DNA from: Oceanospirillum maris DSM 6286
GTDB lineage: Bacteria > Pseudomonadota > Gammaproteobacteria > Pseudomonadales > Halomonadaceae
Direction of reading: 5' to 3'
NCBI RefSeq assembly: GCF_000422865.1
Contig: NZ_AUGW01000003.1
Span: 124,001-188,000 of the forward strand
Length of the DNA: 64,000 nt
Part shown: positions 57,163 through 64,000 of the stretch, one piece after another
How positions within the stretch are numbered: position 1 is the stretch's first letter
Layout: each line of letters starts with the position of its first letter
Translations under genes and position numbers: made by a program
The notes under the pieces: generated by a model
What the model was told of the DNA's origin: nothing
The model's input: only the letters and a program-made list of their open reading frames with translations
Database searches by the model: none

Positions 57163-57177
57163 TGATAACTCTTATCA
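57163..57177 (-). promoter_or_regulatory. Fur box upstream of bfd
   Basis: On the minus strand, TGATAAG-A-GTTATCA matches the 7-1-7 Fur consensus TGATAAT-N-ATTATCA at 12 of 14 positions. A further GATAATAC at 57152-57159 could extend it to overlapping sites. It lies 40 bp before the bfd start. Confidence 0.85.
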
Positions 57178-57298
57178 TTTGCAACACGTTTTTTTGACTA
57201 ACCGTATGATCGTGCAATAAGTGATACTTGCAGCTACCTGCAACAGGGTAGCTGCGCCATAGCATGTGTCCATTGTGCTATGGTTGAAGCCAAAGCGC

Positions 57299-57847
57299 CT
57301 ATTTAGACCATGTAAACGCTTCAAATACCTTGTCCACCGGCGTTTGTGCAACATGATTTACGTAGTTACTAATAACTTTCTGCGATAAACCAAGAATAAC
57401 TTCTAGCACCTGCTTCTGGCCGTAACCGGCTTGGTAAAAAGACTCCAAATCTTGCGTTGAAACATTGCCACGGTTTCTGACCATGCTAAGAGTGAAATCT
57501 TTTAGAGCTTGTAACTTCTCCGTTGGCATCGCCTCATCATTACGCAGAGCTTCCGTTAGCGCTGGATCAACGTTCATTGAGTGCGCAATTCCCGTATGAG
57601 CTGGCACACAATAGTGACATTCGTGCTCAACATTGATGGTCTGCCATACAACCGTTAACTCTTCAGCATTAAATGAAGTCGCGGTGAAAAACTGATGCAG
57701 CTGAGTGTAAGCTTGCAGCGTCTCAGGAGATTCAGCCATAACCGAGTACAAACCAGGAATAGCGCCCATGCTTTTTTGGGCACCTTCTAAAATACCTTTT
57801 ACGCTAGCCGGTGCTGTTTCAACGGTATGACGTTTAAATTCACTCAT
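57299..57847 (-). CDS. Carboxymuconolactone decarboxylase/AhpD-family protein
   Basis: A 182-residue helical protein with the AhpD-like redox motif E74-x-x-C77-x-x-C80-x-x-x-H84 (E-H-E-C-H-Y-C-V-P-A-H-T). This proton-relay and dithiol set is typical of alkylhydroperoxidase-type members, so peroxide or electrophile detoxification is likely. The true substrate is unknown. AGGGG precedes the ATG. It is divergent from a TetR regulator, and two copies of a TTGAAC-N4-GTTCAA palindrome lie directly before it, so it is almost certainly the regulator's target. Confidence 0.92.
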   Translation of the reverse strand: MSEFKRHTVETAPASVKGILEGAQKSMGAIPGLYSVMAESPETLQAYTQLHQFFTATSFNAEELTVVWQTINVEHECHYCVPAHTGIAHSMNVDPALTEALRNDEAMPTEKLQALKDFTLSMVRNRGNVSTQDLESFYQAGYGQKQVLEVILGLSQKVISNYVNHVAQTPVDKVFEAFTWSK

Positions 57848-57925
57848 TTTTTTACCCCTACAATTAAATAATTAGCGCAGGGCACAACGTTGTAACCCTG
57901 AATATGGGATAAACTATAGAACAAA

Positions 57926-57941
57926 TTGAACGATCGTTCAA
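57926..57941. promoter_or_regulatory. TetR-type operator, site 1
   Basis: TTGAACGATCGTTCAA is a perfect 16-bp palindrome 79 bp before the AhpD-like gene. Confidence 0.88.
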
Positions 57942-57949
57942 TATATTTT

Positions 57950-57965
57950 TTGAACACACGTTCAA
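57950..57965. promoter_or_regulatory. TetR-type operator, site 2
   Basis: TTGAACACACGTTCAA has the same half-sites as site 1, with 24 bp between site starts. Confidence 0.82.
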
Positions 57966-58096
57966 TAACAATCAAAACCTAATGCTAACCTATTGATTTA
58001 ATAGTGATTAGCTTATTTATTTTTTCATAAAACCTCTTTTAGTCGTCTGCCTCCCAATAAATCCGCTTTACCTAGGACGCGATGATGCATACAATT

Positions 58097-58112
58097 TTGA
58101 ACTATCGTTCAA
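58097..58112. promoter_or_regulatory. TetR-type operator, site 3
   Basis: TTGAACTATCGTTCAA has the same half-sites and lies 26 bp before the tetR start. This suggests autoregulation. Confidence 0.85.
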
Positions 58113-58138
58113 CTAGCAAGTAACAAGAGAGCTGAGTC

Positions 58139-58750
58139 ATGGCTAAATCAGCAAAATTCGACCGCCAGCAGGTCATCGACAAAGCAACAGCCTTATATTG
58201 GCAAAAAGGGTTTCACGCAACATCAATGCGACACCTGCAAGATATTGTCGATATGCGACCAGGTAGTATTTATGCGGCCTTTGGTAGCAAAGAAGGTTTG
58301 TTCAAAGAGACATTACAAAATTATAAGCAAGCAGGAATGTCCCAGTTGGCAGAATGCCGAGCTAATAGCCAATCACCTATTACAGCCCTCAAAATGTTTA
58401 TGCGGAAGCTAGTCATTGAAGCATCCCACGATGCGCCAAGCGGCATCTGTATGCTAGCGAAAACAGTAGCCGAATTAACCGATGAGCATCAAGCCTTACT
58501 AAATGAAGCCCGTCGCTTACTGTGTGAAATGGAGCACGCGTTCCAACAGCTTATTGCTGAAGCTCAAGAGCTTGGGGAAATCGATCAATCAAAGGACCCA
58601 GCCCGCCTAGCTGCCCATATTCAGGTGCAAATTTCAGGCTTGCGAATCTATGGAAAACTACATGCAGGAGACGCTCTACTCGAAGCAACATTGGAGCAGA
58701 TGATAGACGATGTTTTTGCCTATCACCCATTTTCACTTTTTTGCCCATAA
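58139..58750 (+). CDS. TetR/AcrR-family regulator
   Basis: A 203-residue repressor-type regulator. The N-terminal helix-turn-helix reads A-T-A-L-Y-W-Q-K-G-F-H-A-T-S-M-R-H-L-Q-D and then R-P-G-S-I-Y-A-A-F-G-S-K-E-G-L-F, which is typical TetR. The helical ligand domain carries two cysteines (Cys103 in G-I-C-M-L-A-K and one near 126), so redox or electrophile sensing is possible. It controls the divergent AhpD-like gene and itself through the three palindromes. Confidence 0.93.
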   Translation: MAKSAKFDRQQVIDKATALYWQKGFHATSMRHLQDIVDMRPGSIYAAFGSKEGLFKETLQNYKQAGMSQLAECRANSQSPITALKMFMRKLVIEASHDAPSGICMLAKTVAELTDEHQALLNEARRLLCEMEHAFQQLIAEAQELGEIDQSKDPARLAAHIQVQISGLRIYGKLHAGDALLEATLEQMIDDVFAYHPFSLFCP

Positions 58751-58887
58751 AATACTTTTGAGCATGAGGTGATCTTTCGGTTGTAGGTCTTCCGTCAAAG
58801 GTATAGCGTGCCTTTATTAGAAATAAGATAAGGATCCATATTTAAATAGAGACAGCTTTTCGGTCGCAACTCCATTTAAATATCGGT

Positions 58888-58920
58888 TGTATTTAAACAA
58901 GGACTGTATTTAAGCAGGAG
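58888..58920 (+). repeat. Two 16-bp direct repeats before the DUF4236 gene
   Basis: TGTATTTAAACAAGGA and TGTATTTAAGCAGGAG lie head to tail. The second provides the AGGAG ribosome site. Two ATTTAAAT-type segments also occur just upstream (about 58849 and 58873). Confidence 0.7.
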
Positions 58921-58925
58921 CACTC

Positions 58926-60272
58926 ATGGCTTTTCGTTTTCGCAACACTATCCGTATCGCCCCCGGCATTAGACTAAACCTTGGGAAAAGAGGTGTTAGC
59001 CTCTCCGCTGGCGTACGCGGGGCCAGTATCACGGCGGGTAAAAATGGAGTATATGGCAATGTTGGCCTACCCGGTACAGGTCTATCTTATCGCACTCGCT
59101 TAGATAAAAGCCCTGCCCATCGCCATCGAGTTGAACAGGAAGAAGCGCGCCAATACCGCGCCCAGCGCCAACAGGAGATGCAACAGCACAACCCTGATCT
59201 GAGTGACGTCCGTTTATCCCTGAACGATAAGGGTCTATTAATTCTGCATGACCTATCAGGACAGCCCCTTGAACCGAAACTTCGCCAACGCCTGCTGAAT
59301 GATTTTAAAGCCGATATCCAAGAGTGGCTTGATGTTCAGATCGAACATATTAATGGCGATATGGATCTGCTGCTTAACCCTCACCTAGACATGCCGTCAT
59401 CTGACAACCCTCCGCCAGAATATCCTGCCCAGCCCTTTACGGAACTACAGCCCGTTAAACCTCAGCTTACGGTGCTACAGGTTCAGCCTGAGCAGCCACA
59501 GCCACTTAAAATTAACTGGATTGATCGTTTAGTGCCAGGGCGAAAACAACGATTAACTGAAGCATGGCAACAGGCAGAAGATCAGTGGCGTGAGAATATT
59601 CAACACTGGGAGCAAGAAAAATCAGCACTTGAGCAGCAACACGCAGCAATCATCAGCAACTACGAGCTAGAGCTAACGCGTTGGCGAGCACTTAAAACCG
59701 CACATGATACTCAACAACATGAAGATGCCAATAACTTCTTACAACGCCTGAAAACAGACCCAGAGGTAATGGCCGCCACACTTCAAGCAGAACTAGAAGC
59801 CTTAGACTGGCCTCGTGAAACCTTAATTGATTTTGAGCTGGATGATACAGGCCAGTTATTAAAGCTCGATGTAGACCTCCCAGAGATAGAAGATTTTCCT
59901 CAGCAGGAAGCCCGATTAGGAGCACGAGAGTTACGCCTTGTTCTAAAGAAAAAAAGCCAGAGCCAACTACGCCAAGAATATGCACGCCACATTCATGGTG
60001 TACTACTGCGGATTATCGGTACCGCTTTTTCTACGTTGAACATACAGCAGCTGATTATTTCAGGTTATAGCCAACGCCTCAATCCAGCCACAGGCTATGT
60101 TGAAGATGAATATTTACTGTCTGCCAAAGTAGCTCGTAGCACCTTTGAACAGATCAATTTCAACAACTTAGAGGATGTTGACCCTATTCTTGCCTTGGAC
60201 CGCTTTGAATTAACTCGGGATATGAGCAATAGCTTTATACTTCGTTGTATTAAGCCAAACAGTGAAGAATAA
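58926..60272 (+). CDS. DUF4236 domain protein
   Basis: A 448-residue protein. Residues 1-56 match DUF4236 (F-R-F-R-N-T-I-R-I-A-P-G-I-R-L-N-L-G-K-R-G and S-I-T-A-G-K-N-G-V-Y-G-N-V-G-L-P-G-T-G-L-S-Y). This is a glycine-rich beta domain of unknown function, often joined to variable C-terminal regions. Residues 170-280 are proline- and glutamine-rich, then coiled coil. The last 170 residues look globular and are not recognised. AGGAG at 58916-58920 fits the ATG. It is a single gene between tetR and the tRNA. The role is unknown. Confidence 0.87.
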   Translation: MAFRFRNTIRIAPGIRLNLGKRGVSLSAGVRGASITAGKNGVYGNVGLPGTGLSYRTRLDKSPAHRHRVEQEEARQYRAQRQQEMQQHNPDLSDVRLSLNDKGLLILHDLSGQPLEPKLRQRLLNDFKADIQEWLDVQIEHINGDMDLLLNPHLDMPSSDNPPPEYPAQPFTELQPVKPQLTVLQVQPEQPQPLKINWIDRLVPGRKQRLTEAWQQAEDQWRENIQHWEQEKSALEQQHAAIISNYELELTRWRALKTAHDTQQHEDANNFLQRLKTDPEVMAATLQAELEALDWPRETLIDFELDDTGQLLKLDVDLPEIEDFPQQEARLGARELRLVLKKKSQSQLRQEYARHIHGVLLRIIGTAFSTLNIQQLIISGYSQRLNPATGYVEDEYLLSAKVARSTFEQINFNNLEDVDPILALDRFELTRDMSNSFILRCIKPNSEE

Positions 60273-60470
60273 GAGCGGGCATCTGCTAGAAAAATACGGA
60301 ACTGCGACAATGCATAGGGAAACGGATAATTCTTTTGCCAGCCCAATAGGCCTCTGAACGGTCGTATGCACACTGAAATCAATCTTATCAGGGACCAAAC
60401 CAACTTTGACCCTACCTAAAAGCTCAGAAACTGAATTTATATTAACAAGGTTTTGGCAAACCGTAGACGA

Positions 60471-60506
60471 AAAAAAACAGCACCTTGTATAAGATGCTGT
60501 TTTTTA
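60471..60506 (-). terminator. Terminator of the tRNA-Pro gene
   Basis: On the minus strand, AACAGCA-T-CTT pairs with AAG-G-TGCTGTT and is followed by a T run. A T run on the other side makes it usable for the DUF4236 gene too. Confidence 0.85.
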
Positions 60507-60516
60507 AGGTATTTAT

Positions 60517-60593
60517 TGGTCGGGACGAGAGGATTCGAACCTCCGACCCCTACAACCCCATTGTAGTGCGCTACCAGGCTGCGCTACGTCCCG
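60517..60593 (-). tRNA. tRNA-Pro (anticodon GGG)
   Basis: The 77-nt cloverleaf includes an encoded CCA end. The acceptor stem CGGGACG pairs with CGTCCCG. The anticodon stem CTACA/TGTAG closes the loop ATGGGGT, which gives anticodon GGG. The T arm reads GGAGGTTCGAATCCTC. It closely resembles E. coli proL and decodes CCC/CCU. Confidence 0.97.
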
Positions 60594-60731
60594 AACCGTG
60601 ACGTATATTATACAAATGCTTTTAAGGTTTGCAATACTTTCAGAATATTATCAGTGCGTTACATTATATCCGCATGGGGTTTATCTTGAGTTATTAGCTT
60701 AAAAAGAGGCTGATCTAGAAAAGAAAACCCG

Positions 60732-60776
60732 CTAAAAAAAAGAAACCCGAGCCATCGAAATGGACTCGGGTTTTTT
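60732..60776 (-). terminator. Terminator of the pheST-ihfA operon
   Basis: On the minus strand, AAACCCGAGTCCAT pairs with ATGGCTCGGGTTT, followed by a T-rich tract. It lies 26 bp after the ihfA stop. Confidence 0.9.
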
Positions 60777-60801
60777 AGACGATTGTCTGACGCTAACCTG
60801 C

Positions 60802-61113
60802 CTATTGGCTCTGGTAGCTTGGATCGTCAAAGCTTTCAACGCGAGATTTAAGCTTTTGTCCCGGACGGAAAGTCACCACTCGTCGTGCAGAGATAGGAAT
60901 CTCTTCACCGGTTTTGGGGTTACGTCCCGGACGCTCGCGCTTATCTCTCAGGTCAAAATTACCAAAGCCAGAAAGTTTAACTTGTTCGTTATCTTTCAGG
61001 CACTCACGAATTTCTTCAAAGAACAGCTCAACCATATCCTTTGCTTCACGCTTGGTAAGACCTAACTCAAGATACAGCTTTTCTGCCATTTCAGCTTTAG
61101 TTAACGCAGACAT
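60802..61113 (-). CDS. ihfA: Integration host factor subunit alpha
   Basis: A 103-residue DNA-bending protein of the HU/IHF family. It has the N-terminal [11 protein letters not shown], the core V-K-L-S-G-F-G-N-F and the beta-arm sequence R[13 protein letters not shown]. The last contains the conserved proline that intercalates into DNA. It pairs with IhfB. Five bases separate it from pheT, the standard pheS-pheT-ihfA operon. Confidence 0.98.
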   Translation of the reverse strand: MSALTKAEMAEKLYLELGLTKREAKDMVELFFEEIRECLKDNEQVKLSGFGNFDLRDKRERPGRNPKTGEEIPISARRVVTFRPGQKLKSRVESFDDPSYQSQ

Positions 61114-61118
61114 CTCTA

Positions 61119-63494
61119 TCAGCTCCTCAGGCTTGCGCCAAACTGCTCCTGTGCTACAGATACAATTTGATCGACAAGGCTATTAATTTCCTCGTCATTT
61201 AGAGTGCGCGAAGCATGCTGCCACGTCAAGCCCAAAGCAACACTTTTTCGTTGCTCTTCAACACCTTTACCTTGATAAACATCAAATAAGCGCAGTTCTT
61301 TGAACCCTTCACCGGCATTTTCACGTACCGCAGCCATTAAGTACGCAACCGGCGTTGCTTCATCAATAATAAAGGCTAAATCACGGCGTACTTCTGGATA
61401 CTTAGATAGAGAATCAAACTTAGCAACCGTACCGGCTTGCAAGGCAGCTTGCTTAACTTCAAAGACATAAATATTGCCTTTCAAGCCTAACTCTTTCTGT
61501 ACAGAAGGATGCAAAGCACCGATAAAGCCGATGGCATCACCATTACGCAAGATTTGTGCCGTTTGGCCTGGGTGTAATGCAGGGTGCTCAGCAGGTTCAA
61601 AACTGACCTCTGCCAAAATACCGCTATCATCCAGCAGGGCTTCTAGATCACCTTTTAGATCAAAAAAGTCCACGGGCTGTGAGTCGCCCGTCCAACCCTC
61701 AGGCTCACGGCTACCGGTAGCGATAACCGCAACCATAGGATCTTGAACCATCGCATCGCCTTGCTGAATAAAGCATTGACCGCTTTCAAACAGGCGAATA
61801 CGGCCTTGCTGTCGGTTTTGGTTGTACTGCACCGCTTTTGCCAATCCGGCAATTAGAGTGGTACGCATGACAGACAGATCAGCAGAGATCGGGTTGGCTA
61901 GGGCGATAGGCACGTTCTTAGGATCAAACAGCTTCGACAAGCCTGGTTCGATAAAGCTAAAGGTGATCGCTTCTTGATAACCACGGGCTGCCAGCGATTG
62001 ACGAATCATACGGATCGGTTTGATCGCTTCCGGCTGAGCTTCAATACCCAATGCCATCGTTGGGCTTTTTACAGGAAGATTATCGTAACCATAAACCCGG
62101 GCCACTTCTTCAATAAGGTCCGCTTCGATGCTGATATCAAAACGATAGCTTGGTACTGCTGCGCGCCAATCATTGCCTTCTTTTGTCAGCTGTAAACCTA
62201 GGCGAGTCAAAATGTCTTCAACTTTTTCAGAAGGCATTTCCATGGCAAGCATTTGATTTAGACGTTCTGAACGCAAAACAACATCATGTCGCACGGGCAG
62301 CTTAGCGTTGTCTACCGCTTCAACGACAGGGCCTGCTTCACCGCCAACAATATCCAGCAGCAATTGTGTCGCACGGGCTATTGCACGGGCTTGCAAAGTG
62401 AAATCGACACCACGCTCGTAACGGTGGGAGGAGTCCGTATGTAAGCCATAAGAGCGGGCGCGACCGGCAATAGAGATAGGTTCAAAGAACGCGCACTCTA
62501 GGAAAATATCTGAAGTACTATCGGTGACTTTAGTTTGCTCGCCACCCATAATACCAGCCATTGCGACGGCTTTATCATGGTCTGCAATGACTAATGTGTC
62601 AGCGTTAAGCTTAACCTCTGAGCCATCCAGCAGTTGTAGCGCTTCATCTTGCTCTGCCAGACGCACTTTGATACCACCAGAAAGCGTCGCCAAATCAAAG
62701 GCGTGCATCGGCTGACCCAGTTCCATCAGAACAAAGTTGGTCACATCAACCACAGGATCAATGGCACGAACACCGCTGCGACGCAGTTTCTCAACCATCC
62801 ATAACGGTGTTGTTGCTGTTGGGTTAATACCTTTGATAATACGACCCATATAGCGAGGGCAAGCATCACTATTGATCAGTTCAATCGGAAAAGTATCAGA
62901 TACAGTCGCTTTAACGTCAGGTACGTCAGGTACGTTGACCGGCGTCTGGGCCAGCACACCGACTTCACGGGCCAGACCGGCAAGGCTTAGACAGTCACTG
63001 CGATTGGGCGTCAGATCCACTTCGATGATGGTGTCATCTAGGTTCAGGTATTCACGCAGATCAGCGCCTACCGGTGCATCAGCCGCTAGCTCCATAATAC
63101 CGCCATGGTCATCAGAGATGCCTAGCTCATCTTCGGCACATAACATGCCAAAGGATTCAACTTGGCGCAGTTTCGCTTTTTTAATTTTAAAGTCGCCCGG
63201 TAAAACCGCGCCCACTTTTGCAAAACCAGTTTTCAAACCGGCACGGGCATTCGCTGCACCACACACAATTTGAAACGTTTCTGTGCCGTCAGAAACGCTA
63301 CAAACTTGTAGTTTATCGGCATTAGGATGCTGTTCGGCGGCTAAAATTTCACCAATAACAACACCGCTGAAATCGTCAGCTGCTTTTTCTACGCCATCCA
63401 CTTCAAGACCTGAGAGGGAGAGCAGACTTTCCAACTCATCCGTTGTGATCGACGGGTTTACCCACTCGCGGAGCCACTGTTCACTGAATTTCAT
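61119..63494 (-). CDS. pheT: Phenylalanyl-tRNA synthetase beta subunit
   Basis: A 791-residue beta chain of the alpha2-beta2 enzyme. The tRNA-binding EMAP-like domain is at about 40-150 (N-A-D-K-L-Q-V-C and C-G-A-A-N-A-R). It is followed by the B3/B4 editing domain ([10 protein letters not shown]), B5, the catalytic-like core, and the C-terminal ferredoxin-like anticodon-binding domain from about residue 697 ([12 protein letters not shown]). Length is normal. It lies 128 bp after pheS and just before ihfA. Confidence 0.98.
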   Translation of the reverse strand: MKFSEQWLREWVNPSITTDELESLLSLSGLEVDGVEKAADDFSGVVIGEILAAEQHPNADKLQVCSVSDGTETFQIVCGAANARAGLKTGFAKVGAVLPGDFKIKKAKLRQVESFGMLCAEDELGISDDHGGIMELAADAPVGADLREYLNLDDTIIEVDLTPNRSDCLSLAGLAREVGVLAQTPVNVPDVPDVKATVSDTFPIELINSDACPRYMGRIIKGINPTATTPLWMVEKLRRSGVRAIDPVVDVTNFVLMELGQPMHAFDLATLSGGIKVRLAEQDEALQLLDGSEVKLNADTLVIADHDKAVAMAGIMGGEQTKVTDSTSDIFLECAFFEPISIAGRARSYGLHTDSSHRYERGVDFTLQARAIARATQLLLDIVGGEAGPVVEAVDNAKLPVRHDVVLRSERLNQMLAMEMPSEKVEDILTRLGLQLTKEGNDWRAAVPSYRFDISIEADLIEEVARVYGYDNLPVKSPTMALGIEAQPEAIKPIRMIRQSLAARGYQEAITFSFIEPGLSKLFDPKNVPIALANPISADLSVMRTTLIAGLAKAVQYNQNRQQGRIRLFESGQCFIQQGDAMVQDPMVAVIATGSREPEGWTGDSQPVDFFDLKGDLEALLDDSGILAEVSFEPAEHPALHPGQTAQILRNGDAIGFIGALHPSVQKELGLKGNIYVFEVKQAALQAGTVAKFDSLSKYPEVRRDLAFIIDEATPVAYLMAAVRENAGEGFKELRLFDVYQGKGVEEQRKSVALGLTWQHASRTLNDEEINSLVDQIVSVAQEQFGASLRS

Positions 63495-63622
63495 TGTTCA
63501 ATCCTGAATCTTCAATTCTTGCAACCTGCGCTCTTACTCTAATTTAAGATTTGATCTCACTATAGAGGTAAAAGCGCATTGATCGACTGCCTTAGCAGCC
63601 ACTGTTCTGGCAAATACTCGCC

Positions 63623-64000
<378 letters not shown>

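Noticed and set aside
60095-60403. Minus-strand frame overlapping the end of the DUF4236 gene
   Set aside because: It is mostly antisense to the coding frame, with no recognisable domain and no start signal.

Overview
The window looks like a chromosomal segment from a marine gammaproteobacterium, probably Oceanospirillales-like. The evidence is gene order: rarA-crcB-serS-cysG, purE-purK, pheS-pheT-ihfA and bfr-bfr/bfd. Added to this are a paired heme/ferroxidase bacterioferritin, beta-carbonic anhydrase with CbbR-like LysR regulators, and moderate GC. The genus assignment is inference. No insertion sequence, phage gene, CRISPR array or rRNA was seen.

Left part (1-20906), mostly housekeeping and regulation. 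It holds the 3' end of rarA, a hemerythrin-like protein, the fluoride channel crcB, serS, and a siroheme synthase whose N-terminal dehydrogenase half looks degenerate. It continues with a Tat-type exported MsrB, a chemoreceptor with a C-terminal sensor, an orphan LuxR-type response regulator, purK and purE. A beta-carbonic anhydrase lies divergent from a CbbR-like LysR gene, and a second CbbR-like LysR gene follows. A three-gene minus-strand operon encodes a retropepsin-like lipoprotein, a 7TM inactive transglutaminase and a RimK-like ATP-grasp ligase. Last come an AraC regulator, two LysE-type exporters and an Lrp-type regulator.

Centre (20907-55585), the main point of interest. A single 24.8-kb gene encodes an 8276-residue, apparently cysteine-free protein. 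It starts with a basic segment and an LEPR-XLL-like motif and carries diverged beta repeats, EF-hand-like loops, one internal RTX block and a very long FHA-like beta-helix region. It is followed on the same strand by DUF3467, then a terminator-like hairpin. After that comes a tightly packed set: GAF-TM-HlyD fusion, PqqD-like/M50 peptidase/HlyD fusion, a SecA-like protein that has lost its Walker A and B residues, TolC, a second HlyD-type adaptor and a Sel1-repeat protein. No ABC transporter is present, so this is not a canonical type I secretion locus. I infer a dedicated, possibly undescribed, export system for the giant protein.

Right part (55586-64000). Two complementary bacterioferritin subunits (heme-binding and ferroxidase) face bfd, which has a strong Fur box. 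An AhpD/CMD-family protein and a TetR regulator are divergent and share three copies of the same palindrome. A DUF4236 protein, tRNA-Pro(GGG), ihfA, pheT and the 3' end of pheS complete the window.
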